Part shown: positions 28,370 through 37,084 of the stretch, piece after piece
Layout of the letters: each line of letters begins with the position of its first letter
How positions within the stretch are numbered: the first letter of the stretch is position 1
Translations under genes and position numbers: made by a program
Assembly (NCBI RefSeq): GCF_002900965.1
Contig: NZ_PJOM01000002.1
Span: 124,001 to 188,000 of the forward strand
Source of the DNA: Pseudotabrizicola formosa
GTDB taxonomy: Bacteria; Pseudomonadota; Alphaproteobacteria; Rhodobacterales; Rhodobacteraceae
DNA length: 64,000 nt
Direction of reading: 5' to 3'
Notes under the pieces: generated by a model
What the model was told of the DNA's origin: nothing
Databases searched by the model: none
The model's input: only the letters and a program-made list of their open reading frames with translations

Positions 28370-29539
28370 TCAGAGGTTGAGCTTGACCCAGGCCGCGTTG
28401 CGGGCCGAAGAGCGGACACAGGCATCGACAAAGGCCACGCCCTCCAGCCCCTCTTTCAATCCGGGGAAGGTCACGGCTGGGTCAAGATCCGTGCCATCGC
28501 GCCGGGCAAGGATGGCGCGGGCGGCCTCGGCATAGATATTGGCAAAGCCCTCCAGATAGCCCTCGGGGTGGCCCGAGGGGATACGGGTCATGCGCCCCGC
28601 CTCGGGGCCTGCCCCCGGCCCGCCGCGCGTGAGGCGGTATTTCGGCTGACCCAGCGGACCAACCCAGAGATAATTGGGGTTCTCCTGCTCCCACTCGATG
28701 CCGGCCTTGGTGCCATAGATCCGCAGCCGCAGCCCGTTTTCCTGCCCCGCCGCGACCTGGGAACACCACAGCATGCCCCGCGCCCCGCCGGCATAGCGCA
28801 GCATCACATGGGCGTTGTCATCCACCCGCCGCCCCGGCACAAAGGCCTGCAGGTCGGCGGCCAGCTCCTCCACGCTCAGGCCCGAGACGAAACTGGCCAA
28901 GTTGAACGCATGGGTGCCGATGTCGCCGGTGCTGCCCCCGGCGCCGGACCGGGCCGGATCGGTGCGCCAGCCGGCCTGTTTCTGCCCCGACTCCTCGATC
29001 GGTTCGGCCAGCCAGTCCTGCGCATATTCCACCTGCACCAGCCGGATCTCGCCCAATTCCCCCGCCTTCACCATGGCGGCGGCCTGACGGATCATCGGAT
29101 AGCCGGTGTAGTTATGGGTCAGCGCGAAGACCACACCCGAGGCTTGCGCCGCCTTGGCCAGTCTCTTGGCCTCGGGCAAACTATGGGTCAACGGCTTGTC
29201 GCAGATCACATGGATGCCGCGTTTCAGAAATTGCAGCGCCACCGGCGCATGCATGTGGTTGGGCGTCACGATGGCGACCGCCTCGATCCCGTCCTTGCGC
29301 CGCGCCTCGCGCGCCGCCATCTCTTCAAAGCTGGCATAGGCCCGCGCCACCCCCAGATCAGCGGCCGAGGCCAGCGACTTTTCGGCATCTGACGAAAAAC
29401 ACCCCGCCACCAGCTCATACTGATCATCAATCCGTGCCGCGATCCGGTGCACGGCGCCGATGAACGCATCGCGCCCGCCGCCCACCATGCCGAGCCGGAT
29501 GCGCGGTGCCCGCGCCACATGCGCCCCTGTAATGGCCAT
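28370..29539 (-). CDS. Gfo/Idh/MocA-family sugar oxidoreductase
   Basis: The 389-residue NAD(P)-dependent dehydrogenase starts IRLGMVGGGRDAFIGAVHR, a Rossmann motif, followed by the family motif CDKPLTHSLPEAKRL (the EKP-like signature, here CDKP). The catalytic GDIGTHAFNLASFVSG with the conserved Asp and His lies mid-protein. It is the last gene of a minus-strand operon with a LacI regulator and an epimerase-like gene. It probably oxidises a sugar or sugar derivative imported by the adjacent ABC system. Substrate and carbon position are unknown. Confidence 0.87.
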   Translation of the reverse strand: MAITGAHVARAPRIRLGMVGGGRDAFIGAVHRIAARIDDQYELVAGCFSSDAEKSLASAADLGVARAYASFEEMAAREARRKDGIEAVAIVTPNHMHAPVALQFLKRGIHVICDKPLTHSLPEAKRLAKAAQASGVVFALTHNYTGYPMIRQAAAMVKAGELGEIRLVQVEYAQDWLAEPIEESGQKQAGWRTDPARSGAGGSTGDIGTHAFNLASFVSGLSVEELAADLQAFVPGRRVDDNAHVMLRYAGGARGMLWCSQVAAGQENGLRLRIYGTKAGIEWEQENPNYLWVGPLGQPKYRLTRGGPGAGPEAGRMTRIPSGHPEGYLEGFANIYAEAARAILARRDGTDLDPAVTFPGLKEGLEGVAFVDACVRSSARNAAWVKLNL

Positions 29540-29609
29540 GGTCTTCCCTCCTCATTATCTGTTCTCAAATATCCCGGGGGTGCGGGGGCTGGCCCCCGCG
29601 GCGCAACGG

Positions 29610-30665
29610 TCAGTCCAAGCCCAGCATCTGCCGGTTCGCAGCCCGGTCGGTGCCGGCCCCGGCGAAATCGTCGAAGGCTTTCTCGGTCACCCGGATCATA
29701 TGCGCACGCACGAAATCGGCGCCTTCGCGCGCCCCGTCTTCGGGGTGTTTCAGGCAGCATTCCCATTCCACCACCGCCCAGCCGTCAAAGCCGTATTGCG
29801 TGAGTTTCGAGAAGATGCCGCCGAAATCCACCTGCCCGTCGCCCAGAGAGCGGAAGCGGCCCGCGCGGTTCACCCAGGACTGGAACCCGCCATAGACGCC
29901 CTGCCGACCGGTCGGGTTCAGCTCGGCGTCCTTGACGTGGAACATGCGGATGCGCTCATGGTAGATGTCGATATGATCCAGATAATCAAGGTGTTGCAGG
30001 ACGTAATGGCTGGGATCATAGAGCATGTTGGCGCGGGGGTGGTTGTTCACGCGCTCCAGAAACATCTCAAAGCTCACCCCATCATGCAGGTCTTCGCCGG
30101 GGTGGATTTCATAGCAAAGATCCACACCGCAGTCTTCCGCATGGTCGAGGATGGGCGTCCAGCGGCGGGCGAGTTCGTCAAACGCCTCTTCGACCAGACC
30201 GGCCGGGCGCTGCGGCCAGGGGTAGATATAGGGCCAGGCCAGCGCGCCGGAAAAGCTGGCATGTGCGGTCAGGCCAAGGTTGCGCGACGCGGTCAGCGCC
30301 TTTTTCACCTGATCCACCGCCCAGTCCTGTCGTGCCTTCGGGTTGCCGCGCACCGCCTCTGCCGCAAAACCGTCGAAGGCGGTGTCATAGGCCGGATGAA
30401 CGGCGACCAGCTGGCCCTGCAGATGGGTTGAAAGCTCGGTGATCTGGATGCCATTGGCTGCCGCCACACCCTTGATCTCGTCGCAATAGCCCTTTGAGGC
30501 TGCGGCCTGTTCCAGATCGAACAGGCGCCCGTCCCAGCTTGGCACCTGCACCCCGGCATAGCCACAGTCTGCCGCCCATTTGGTGATGCTGTCCCATGAG
30601 TTGAACGGGGCGGCATCCCCCGCAAACTGCGCCAGAAACAGCGCCGGTCCCTTGATCGCTTTCAT
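29610..30665 (-). CDS. Sugar phosphate isomerase/epimerase-family TIM-barrel protein
   Basis: The ATG at 30665 is preferred because GGAGG sits 6 bases upstream; another ATG at 30671 abuts it too closely. The 351-residue protein is a xylose-isomerase-like AP-endonuclease-2 TIM barrel with metal-ligand candidates in CYEIHPGEDLHDG, MLYDPSHYVLQHL, FHVKDAEL and AVVEWECC. Its start overlaps the end of the lacI-type gene. Such proteins act on keto-sugars as isomerases, epimerases or lyases, and it probably works with the Gfo/Idh dehydrogenase downstream. Confidence 0.82.
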   Translation of the reverse strand: MKAIKGPALFLAQFAGDAAPFNSWDSITKWAADCGYAGVQVPSWDGRLFDLEQAAASKGYCDEIKGVAAANGIQITELSTHLQGQLVAVHPAYDTAFDGFAAEAVRGNPKARQDWAVDQVKKALTASRNLGLTAHASFSGALAWPYIYPWPQRPAGLVEEAFDELARRWTPILDHAEDCGVDLCYEIHPGEDLHDGVSFEMFLERVNNHPRANMLYDPSHYVLQHLDYLDHIDIYHERIRMFHVKDAELNPTGRQGVYGGFQSWVNRAGRFRSLGDGQVDFGGIFSKLTQYGFDGWAVVEWECCLKHPEDGAREGADFVRAHMIRVTEKAFDDFAGAGTDRAANRQMLGLD

Positions 30666-30667
30666 TG

Positions 30668-31735
30668 TCATCCTCCCTTGTCATCGCTGAAGCGTTCCAC
30701 CCGTCCGGGCCGCTCCAACCCCTGTTTGGCCGGGGCATCCCGGCGTTCGATGGCGGTGACCACGGCGCGGGCCAGAAAACCGCCCGCTTCGCGCACGTCT
30801 TCGTGCACCACCATGATGTCGCGGCGGAAGCGGCGCAAAAAGCGCAGCGCCTCTTTGGCCACCAGATCATAGTCCTGCCCCAGCACCAGACCCAGCGATT
30901 CGGCCGCGTTTACCGCCGACATCGCGGCGGTGGTCGATCCGCACAGCATCCCGTCGGGGCGCGGCGTGCTGCTGGCCAGATGGGCACGCACCGCCTCTTC
31001 GATCACCGCGCTGCCGGAATCGGAATTGGCCGTGGTCATCACCTCGAAGGACAGCCCGTGCTGGCCCGCCGCCTGCACAAAGCCGGTGGTCATGTGGCGG
31101 GCATAATTCTGGGTGCGCGGGGGGGGCACCAGCAGCAGATGCTTGCGCCCGGCCTCTGCCAGCGCCGCAACCGCGATGGCGGCAAAGGTTTCATTGTCGA
31201 AATCGTAATAGCTGTGCTCGATCTCCATCGTGGTGCGGCCATGGGTGGCAAAGGGAAAGTGACGCTCGGCCATGTAGCGCACGCGCGGATCGTCGGGCTT
31301 GGTCTGGTTCAGGATGATGGCATCGGCACTTTCGGTTTCCACCAGATAGCGGATCGGGTCCATCGGGTCCTGATCGGGAAAATAGGGGGTGACGATCAGG
31401 TGATAGGCGGTGCCGCGCAGCGCATTGGCGATGGAATAGATCAGCTGCGAGGTGTGGGTCATGCCATCGGATTCGGTGGACAGCACCAGCGCGATCACAT
31501 TGGTTTTCCCTGTGCGCAGGCGCACACCTGCACGGTTGGGGCGGTAGCCCAGCCGCGCCGCCGCCTCGCGCACCCGGCGCTTGGTGGCCTCGCCGATGTC
31601 GGGCGCATCCTTCAGCGCGCGGCTGACCGTGGCCACCGCCAGCCCGGTTTCGGCAGCAATGGTTTTCAGCGTCGGACGCTCATGCTCCGAATCAGGCGGG
31701 GCAGGTGGCAAGGGGGTGCCAAGACCGCCGGTCAT
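30668..31735 (-). CDS. LacI-family transcriptional regulator
   Basis: ATG 31735 is chosen from the GGGGGG ribosome-binding site and gives 355 residues; a longer frame reaches 31816. The helix-turn-helix is PTLKTIAAETGLAVATVSRAL near the N-terminus, followed by the hinge helix region YRPNRAGVRLRTGKTNVIALVL and a periplasmic-binding-type sensor domain. It is the first gene of the minus-strand operon and diverges from the ABC importer. Two tandem operator-like sites upstream of the importer are its likely targets. Confidence 0.92.
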   Translation of the reverse strand: MTGGLGTPLPPAPPDSEHERPTLKTIAAETGLAVATVSRALKDAPDIGEATKRRVREAAARLGYRPNRAGVRLRTGKTNVIALVLSTESDGMTHTSQLIYSIANALRGTAYHLIVTPYFPDQDPMDPIRYLVETESADAIILNQTKPDDPRVRYMAERHFPFATHGRTTMEIEHSYYDFDNETFAAIAVAALAEAGRKHLLLVPPPRTQNYARHMTTGFVQAAGQHGLSFEVMTTANSDSGSAVIEEAVRAHLASSTPRPDGMLCGSTTAAMSAVNAAESLGLVLGQDYDLVAKEALRFLRRFRRDIMVVHEDVREAGGFLARAVVTAIERRDAPAKQGLERPGRVERFSDDKGG

Positions 31736-31981
31736 GGCCTGCCCCCCGAGAGGGCGCAGGGCGACCGGGGGGGGCTGGCTGATTCGGGGCGGCGCGTCCA
31801 TGCTGCGCCTGCACAATGCCCCCGTGTGCCGCCGGAGCTAAGCGCCTTGCGGTTTGCGGAAAAATACGGGGTGCGGCACTGCGGCATAAGGCATTCATTT
31901 CAGGTCAGGCGGATCCGGGCAAGGCCGGAATTGCCCTTATTCAATGCCATGTGAGAACCGCTTCACAAGCGAAAAGAATGC

Positions 31982-32009
31982 TTGATCCGCAAAACTATAA
32001 CGATATAGA
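31982..32009 (+). promoter_or_regulatory. Probable promoter of the sugar importer operon
   Basis: TTGATC (31982-31987) and TATAGA (32004-32009) are 16 bases apart. The -10 lies inside the first LacI-type operator, as expected for a repressed promoter. Confidence 0.5.
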
Positions 32010-32028
32010 AATTACTATAACGATTTAG
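31995..32028. promoter_or_regulatory. Two tandem LacI-type operators
   Basis: CTATAACGATATAG (31995-32008) and CTATAACGATTTAG (32015-32028) are near-palindromes centred on CG, the hallmark of LacI-family operators. Their centres are 20 bases apart, about two helical turns. They overlap and follow the importer -10 region, just upstream of the ribosome-binding site GGGAGGA. Confidence 0.7.
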
Positions 32029-32044
32029 AAACCGGGAGGACTGC

Positions 32045-33274
32045 ATGAAACCCTTTAAATTGGCGGCGGCGCTTGCTGCGTCCGTGGCTCTGCCATCGGC
32101 AGGATTGGCGACAGATCTTGAGGTCACGCATTGGTGGACCAGCGGCGGGGAGGCCGCTGCCGTTGCCGAGCTGGCCAAGGCGTTCAACGCGGCGGGCGAC
32201 AACTGGGTGGATGGGGCCATTGCCGGGGGTGGCAGCACCGCGCGCCCGATCATGATCAGCCGGATCACCGGGGGCGATCCGATGGGGGCCACGCAGTTCA
32301 ACCACGGCCAGCAGGCGCTGGAACTGGTCGAGGCCGGGCTGATGCTGGACCTGACCGATGTGGCCGAGGCCGAGGGCTGGAAGGACAAGGTTTTCCCGCC
32401 GTCGCTGCTGGAGGCCTGCACCGTCGATGGCCGGATCTATTGTGCGCCAGTGAACATACACTCGCCCGAATGGCTGTGGCTGTCGAACAAGGCTTACGCC
32501 GATGCGGGCCTGCCGGTGCCGACCAACTGGACCGAATTCGTCGAAAGCGGCCCCGCGCTGGAAGCGGCAGGCAAGATCCCGCTGGCGCTGGGCAATCAGG
32601 CCTGGCAGTCCAACCTGGCCTTCAACGCGATCACCGTCGCGGTGGCCGGGCTGGATGTCTGGAAACAGGTGAACGTCGAGAAGAACATGGAGGTGGCGGC
32701 CGGGCCCGAGATGGCGGCGGTGTTCGCAGCCGTGGGTGACGCGCGCAAGCTGGCCGCCAAATCCACCGTGCAGGACTGGAACCAGGCCACCAATCTGGTG
32801 CTGTCGGGCGAGGCCGGCGGCCAGATCATGGGCGACTGGGCCCAGGGCGAATTCTCGGTTGCGGAGAAGGTGGCAGGCACCGATTACACCTGCCTGCCGG
32901 GCCTTGGCCTGAATGCCTATCTGTCCACCGGCGGCGATGCCTTCTACTTCCCCAAGAATGATGATGCCGAGGTCGAGGCCGCGCAGAAACGCCTGGCCGC
33001 GCTGCTGGTCAGCCCGGAGGTGCAGGTCGCCTTCAACCTCAAGAAAGGGTCTTTGCCGATCCGCGGCGACATTGATCTTGCCGCCGCCAATGACTGCATG
33101 AAGAAGGGTCTGGAAGTGCTGGCCAGCGGCAATCTGGTGCCATCGGGCGACATGTCCTGGTCGCCTGACGTGGTCAAGCAGAACGAAGATCTGATGGTCG
33201 AGTTCTTCCGCACCGACATGGCCCCCGATGCGGCCCATGCGCAATGGGTGTCGAACCTCGAATCCGGTCTCTGA
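32045..33274 (+). CDS. Carbohydrate ABC transporter substrate-binding protein (family 1)
   Basis: The 409-residue protein has a signal peptide (FKLAAALAASVALPSAGLA) and a mature start DLEVTHWWTSGGEAAAVAEL, typical of family 1 sugar-binding proteins, with GGSTARPIMISRITGGDP and APVNIHSPEWLWLS. It captures the sugar in the periplasm for the two permeases encoded immediately downstream. The ligand cannot be deduced from sequence alone; related proteins bind mono- and oligosaccharides or glucosides. Confidence 0.9.
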   Translation: MKPFKLAAALAASVALPSAGLATDLEVTHWWTSGGEAAAVAELAKAFNAAGDNWVDGAIAGGGSTARPIMISRITGGDPMGATQFNHGQQALELVEAGLMLDLTDVAEAEGWKDKVFPPSLLEACTVDGRIYCAPVNIHSPEWLWLSNKAYADAGLPVPTNWTEFVESGPALEAAGKIPLALGNQAWQSNLAFNAITVAVAGLDVWKQVNVEKNMEVAAGPEMAAVFAAVGDARKLAAKSTVQDWNQATNLVLSGEAGGQIMGDWAQGEFSVAEKVAGTDYTCLPGLGLNAYLSTGGDAFYFPKNDDAEVEAAQKRLAALLVSPEVQVAFNLKKGSLPIRGDIDLAAANDCMKKGLEVLASGNLVPSGDMSWSPDVVKQNEDLMVEFFRTDMAPDAAHAQWVSNLESGL

Positions 33275-33352
33275 TCCGGCAGGCTGACTGCGGGGCCGCC
33301 CGGACCGGGGCGGCCCTTGCCATCTGACACCAATACGGGGGAGGGCAGGCCG

Positions 33353-34246
33353 ATGGCCGAAGCACGGCGGGTGAACCGCATGTGGCGGAACATGAATGCG
33401 AAAATCGCAGCAGTTCCGATGATACTGACCACATTGGTGGTTTTCGTGGGCGGCACGGCCTGGACCGTTGTGTATTCCTTCACCGATTCCAAACTGCTGC
33501 CGCGCGAACGCTGGGTGGGCTTTGATCAGTACGAGCGGCTGTGGTCCAATTCGCGCTGGCTGACCTCGATCGAAAACCTGATGATCTATGGCGTCCTGTC
33601 CTTGGTGTTCACCATCACCATCGGCTTTCTGCTGGCGGTGGCGATGGATCAGAAAATCCGGTTCGAGGACACGTTCCGCACCATCATGCTGTATCCTTTC
33701 GCGCTGTCCTTCATTGTGACCGGGCTGGTCTGGCAGTGGATCCTGAACCCTGAATTTGGCATTCAGCACATTGTGCGCGGGCTGGGCTGGGAGTCCTTCA
33801 CCTTCAACCCGTTGAACAACCCTGATCTGGTGCTCTATGGCCTGCTGATCGCCGGGCTGTGGCAGGGCACCGGATTTGTGATGTGCCTGATGCTGGCCGG
33901 CCTGCGCGGCATTGACGAAGACATCTGGAAGGCCGCGCGGGTTGACGGAATCCCGACCTGGAAAACCTATGTGCAGATCATCCTGCCGATGATGCGCCCG
34001 GTGTTCATCACCACGCTGGTCATCGTCGCCGCCGGCATCATCAAACTCTATGATCTGGTTGTGGCCCAAACCTCGGGCGGGCCGGGCAATGCCAGTCAGG
34101 TGCCGGCCATGTATGTCTATGACTACATGTTTCAGGCGCAGAACCTGGGCCAGGGCTTTGCCGCCTCGACCATGATGCTGCTGACCGTGCTGATCGTGCT
34201 GATCCCTTGGGCTTATCTTGAATTCGGAGGCAGGAAGCATGGCTGA
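33353..34246 (+). CDS. Sugar ABC transporter permease (MalF/UgpA-like)
   Basis: ATG 33353 follows a GGGGGAGGG ribosome-binding site and gives 297 residues. Six membrane segments are evident. The EAA loop that contacts the ATPase is KAARVDGIPTWKTYVQIILPMM. The second permease start overlaps this stop by 8 bases, so the two subunits are translationally coupled. Confidence 0.92.
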   Translation: MAEARRVNRMWRNMNAKIAAVPMILTTLVVFVGGTAWTVVYSFTDSKLLPRERWVGFDQYERLWSNSRWLTSIENLMIYGVLSLVFTITIGFLLAVAMDQKIRFEDTFRTIMLYPFALSFIVTGLVWQWILNPEFGIQHIVRGLGWESFTFNPLNNPDLVLYGLLIAGLWQGTGFVMCLMLAGLRGIDEDIWKAARVDGIPTWKTYVQIILPMMRPVFITTLVIVAAGIIKLYDLVVAQTSGGPGNASQVPAMYVYDYMFQAQNLGQGFAASTMMLLTVLIVLIPWAYLEFGGRKHG

Positions 34247-35156
34247 CGCCGCCCTGAACGCACCCGCCCGCAGCATGACAGAGGCGCGCGGCACCAAGCC
34301 CAAGCGCGCGCTGTCGGGCCGCAACATCATGATCTATGGCACGCTGATCATGTTCAGCCTGTATTACCTGCTGCCTTTGTGGGTGATGGTGATGACCAGC
34401 CTGAAAGGCATGCCGGAAATCCGCATGGGCAATATCTTTTCGCCCCCGGTGGAGATTACCTTCGAACCCTGGGTGAAGGCCTGGTCGCAGGCCTGTACCG
34501 GGCTGAACTGTGACGGGCTGTCGCGCGGCTTCTGGAACTCGGTCCAGATCCTGATCCCTTCGGTGATCCTGTCGATCGTGGTGGCAAGCGTGAACGGCTA
34601 TGCGCTGACCTTCTGGAAGTTCAAAGGGTCGGACATCTTCTTTACCATCCTGATCTTCGGGGCCTTCATCCCCTATCAGGTGATGCTGTACCCGATTGTC
34701 ATCCTGCTGCGGGAAATGGGGCTTTACGGCTCGCTCTGGGGGCTGGTGCTGGTGCATACCATCTTTGGCATGCCGATCCTGACGCTGCTGTTCCGCAACT
34801 ATTTCTCGACCATTCCCGAGGAATTGTTCAAGGCCGCCCGCGTGGATGGCGCCGGGTTCTGGGCGATCTATGCCAAGATCCTGATGCCGATGAGCCTGCC
34901 GATCTTTGTTGTGGCGATCATCCTGCAAGTGACGGGGATCTGGAACGATTTCCTGTTCGGCGTGGTCTACACCCGGCCCGAGATGTACCCGATGACCGTG
35001 CAGCTGAACAACATCGTCAACTCGGTGCAGGGGGTCAAGGAATACAATGTCAACATGGCCGCCACGCTGCTGACCGGGCTGGTGCCGCTGTTCATCTACT
35101 TCATCTCCGGCAAACTTTTCGTTCGCGGCATCGCCGCCGGCGCCGTGAAAGGCTGA
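34239..35156 (+). CDS. Sugar ABC transporter permease (MalG/UgpE-like)
   Basis: ATG 34239 lies inside the end of the first permease gene with AGGAAG upstream; the product is 305 residues. It has six membrane segments with the EAA loop KAARVDGAGFWAIYAKILMPM and the family end GKLFVRGIAAGAVKG. It forms the membrane heterodimer with the preceding permease. Confidence 0.92.
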   Translation: MADAALNAPARSMTEARGTKPKRALSGRNIMIYGTLIMFSLYYLLPLWVMVMTSLKGMPEIRMGNIFSPPVEITFEPWVKAWSQACTGLNCDGLSRGFWNSVQILIPSVILSIVVASVNGYALTFWKFKGSDIFFTILIFGAFIPYQVMLYPIVILLREMGLYGSLWGLVLVHTIFGMPILTLLFRNYFSTIPEELFKAARVDGAGFWAIYAKILMPMSLPIFVVAIILQVTGIWNDFLFGVVYTRPEMYPMTVQLNNIVNSVQGVKEYNVNMAATLLTGLVPLFIYFISGKLFVRGIAAGAVKG

Positions 35157-35163
35157 TCTGCAC

Positions 35164-36243
35164 ATGACCAACTCTATCGAAGTCAAGGATCTGACGCTGA
35201 ATTTCGGCGCGGTGTCGGTCTTGAAGAACATGAACCTGAATGTGGCGGAAGGCGAATTCGTGGTGCTGCTGGGGCCGTCGGGCTGTGGCAAATCGACGTT
35301 GCTCAACTGCCTGGCCGGGCTGCTGGAGATCACCGATGGCCAGATCTTCATCAAGGGCCAGAATGTGACCTGGGCCGAGCCATCGGCGCGCGGCATCGGC
35401 ATGGTGTTCCAGTCCTATGCGCTTTACCCGCAGATGACGGTGCGCGGCAATCTGACCTTCGGGTTGAAGAATGCGCGGGTGCCGCGCGATCAGATCGAGG
35501 CCAAGGTGGCGCGCGCCGCCGAGATTTTGCAGATCGGCCCGCTCTTGGACCGCAAGCCGGCCGCCCTGTCGGGCGGGCAGCGGCAGCGGGTGGCGATTGG
35601 CCGGGCGCTGGTGCGCGATGTCGATGTGTTCCTGTTTGACGAGCCGCTGTCCAACCTTGACGCCAAGCTGCGCTCGGAGCTGCGGGTGGAGATCAAGCGG
35701 CTGCATGCGCAGCTGAAAAACACCATGGTTTACGTGACGCATGACCAGATCGAGGCGCTGACGCTGGCCGACCGTATTGCGGTCATGCGCGGCGGCATCA
35801 TCCAGCAACTGGCTGCGCCGCAAGAGATTTACAACCGCCCCGCCAATCTGTTCGTGGCGGGCTTTATCGGCAGCCCGTCGATGAACTTCCTGCATGGGGC
35901 CACGGTGGATGGTGGCCGCGCCTTCCGTCTGGGCGATCTGTCGTTGTCGCTGGAGGGCTATGAGGGCGGCACGGTGGGCAGTCGTGACACGGTGATCCTT
36001 GGCCTGCGCCCCGAACATCTGGTGGTGCAGGATCAGGCCGAGCCGGGGGTGACCATTCCGGCCATGGTCGAACTGGATGAGCCGATGGGCGCGGATTCGC
36101 TGGTGTGGCTCAAGGCTGCGGGCACGCAGATGTCGGTGCGCGTGCCGGTGGAGCGGCGGATGGCCCCGGGCACGCAGGTGCATCTGAAGGTCGATATGGC
36201 CAAGGCCAGCCTGTTTGACGCCAAGAGCGAAGCGCGGATCTGA
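35164..36243 (+). CDS. Sugar ABC transporter ATP-binding protein (MalK/UgpC-like)
   Basis: The 359-residue ATPase has Walker A GPSGCGKST, signature LSGGQRQRVAIGRAL, Walker B VFLFDEPLSNLD and the switch His in VYVTHDQIEAL. The C-terminal ~120 residues form a TOBE/OB-type regulatory domain (GLRPEHLVV). It begins 7 bases after the second permease gene. With its four partners it makes a complete importer. Confidence 0.94.
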   Translation: MTNSIEVKDLTLNFGAVSVLKNMNLNVAEGEFVVLLGPSGCGKSTLLNCLAGLLEITDGQIFIKGQNVTWAEPSARGIGMVFQSYALYPQMTVRGNLTFGLKNARVPRDQIEAKVARAAEILQIGPLLDRKPAALSGGQRQRVAIGRALVRDVDVFLFDEPLSNLDAKLRSELRVEIKRLHAQLKNTMVYVTHDQIEALTLADRIAVMRGGIIQQLAAPQEIYNRPANLFVAGFIGSPSMNFLHGATVDGGRAFRLGDLSLSLEGYEGGTVGSRDTVILGLRPEHLVVQDQAEPGVTIPAMVELDEPMGADSLVWLKAAGTQMSVRVPVERRMAPGTQVHLKVDMAKASLFDAKSEARI

Positions 36244-36331
36244 CCTCCATGGTTGCGCCACGCCCACCGTGACCGCAGGCCCTGCCGCCTGTGTCCCTGC
36301 GCCTTAGAAAATACCCCCGAAAGGACCAAAG

Positions 36332-37081
36332 ATGTTCTCCTATCAACTCTACTCATCGCGCAACTTCCCGCCGATGTCGGCCACCTTTGAAATGCTGGCA
36401 GGTGCCGGTTATACCGCCGTGGAAGGCTATGGCGCGCTTTATGCCGATGATGCGGCGGTCGAGGCGACCAAGGCCGGCCTGGCGGCCACCGGATTGACCA
36501 TGCCGACCGGGCATTTCAGCCTGGCGATGCTGGAGAATGAGGCGCCAAAGGTGCTGTCGATCGCCAGGTCGCTGAAGATGCAGAAGCTTTATTGCCCCCA
36601 TATCGGCCCGGATGACCGCCCGACCACCGGCAAGGGCTGGCATGAGTTTGGCGCGCGGCTGGAGCGTGTGGGGCAGATCTACCGGGCCGAAGGTTATGGC
36701 TTTGGCTGGCACAACCATGATTTCGAATTCCGCCCCACCGAGGATGGCGCGGTGCCGCAGGAAGAGATGTTCGACGGCGGCCCGCATCTGGAATGGGAGA
36801 TTGACGTGGCCTGGGTGATCCGGGGCGGCGCAGATCCGCTGGCCTGGATCGAGCGCTACAAGGACCGGATCACCGCCGCCCATGTGAAGGACATCGCCTC
36901 GCAGGGCGAGAATGCGGATGAGGATGGCTGGGCCGATGTGGGCCATGGCACGGTGGACTGGCCCGGCATCATGGCCGCGCTGCGCGCCATCGGGGTGCAG
37001 CATTTCGTCATTGAACATGACAATCCCTCCGACCACCGGCGCTTTGCCACCCGCGCCATCACCGCTGCCAAGGGGTATTGA
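36332..37081 (+). CDS. Sugar phosphate isomerase/epimerase-family TIM-barrel protein
   Basis: The 249-residue protein has metal-ligand candidates in AGYTAVEGYGALY, FGWHNHDFEFR, WEIDVAWVIRGG, AAHVKDIA and FVIEHDNPSD, the layout of xylose-isomerase-like TIM barrels. It is shorter than and clearly distinct from the paralogue at 29610. It lies 3 bases before a second Gfo/Idh gene, repeating the isomerase-dehydrogenase pairing at the other end of this block. Substrate is unknown. Confidence 0.85.
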   Translation: MFSYQLYSSRNFPPMSATFEMLAGAGYTAVEGYGALYADDAAVEATKAGLAATGLTMPTGHFSLAMLENEAPKVLSIARSLKMQKLYCPHIGPDDRPTTGKGWHEFGARLERVGQIYRAEGYGFGWHNHDFEFRPTEDGAVPQEEMFDGGPHLEWEIDVAWVIRGGADPLAWIERYKDRITAAHVKDIASQGENADEDGWADVGHGTVDWPGIMAALRAIGVQHFVIEHDNPSDHRRFATRAITAAKGY

Positions 37082-37084
37082 AGC

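Larger units (their letters stand above)
31736..32044. other. Divergent control region between lacI-type gene and sugar importer
   Basis: This 309-base gap holds the importer promoter and operators at its right end (listed separately). The left part may contain the regulator's own promoter; no clear pair was identified there. The AT-rich stretch 31975-32030 contrasts with the GC-rich surroundings. Confidence 0.5.

Noticed and set aside
32015-34330. 771-codon minus-strand open frame opposite the sugar-binding protein and permease genes
   Set aside because: The plus strand carries clear ABC-transporter genes throughout; the antisense frame is rich in His, Gln, Arg and Gly with no family motif.
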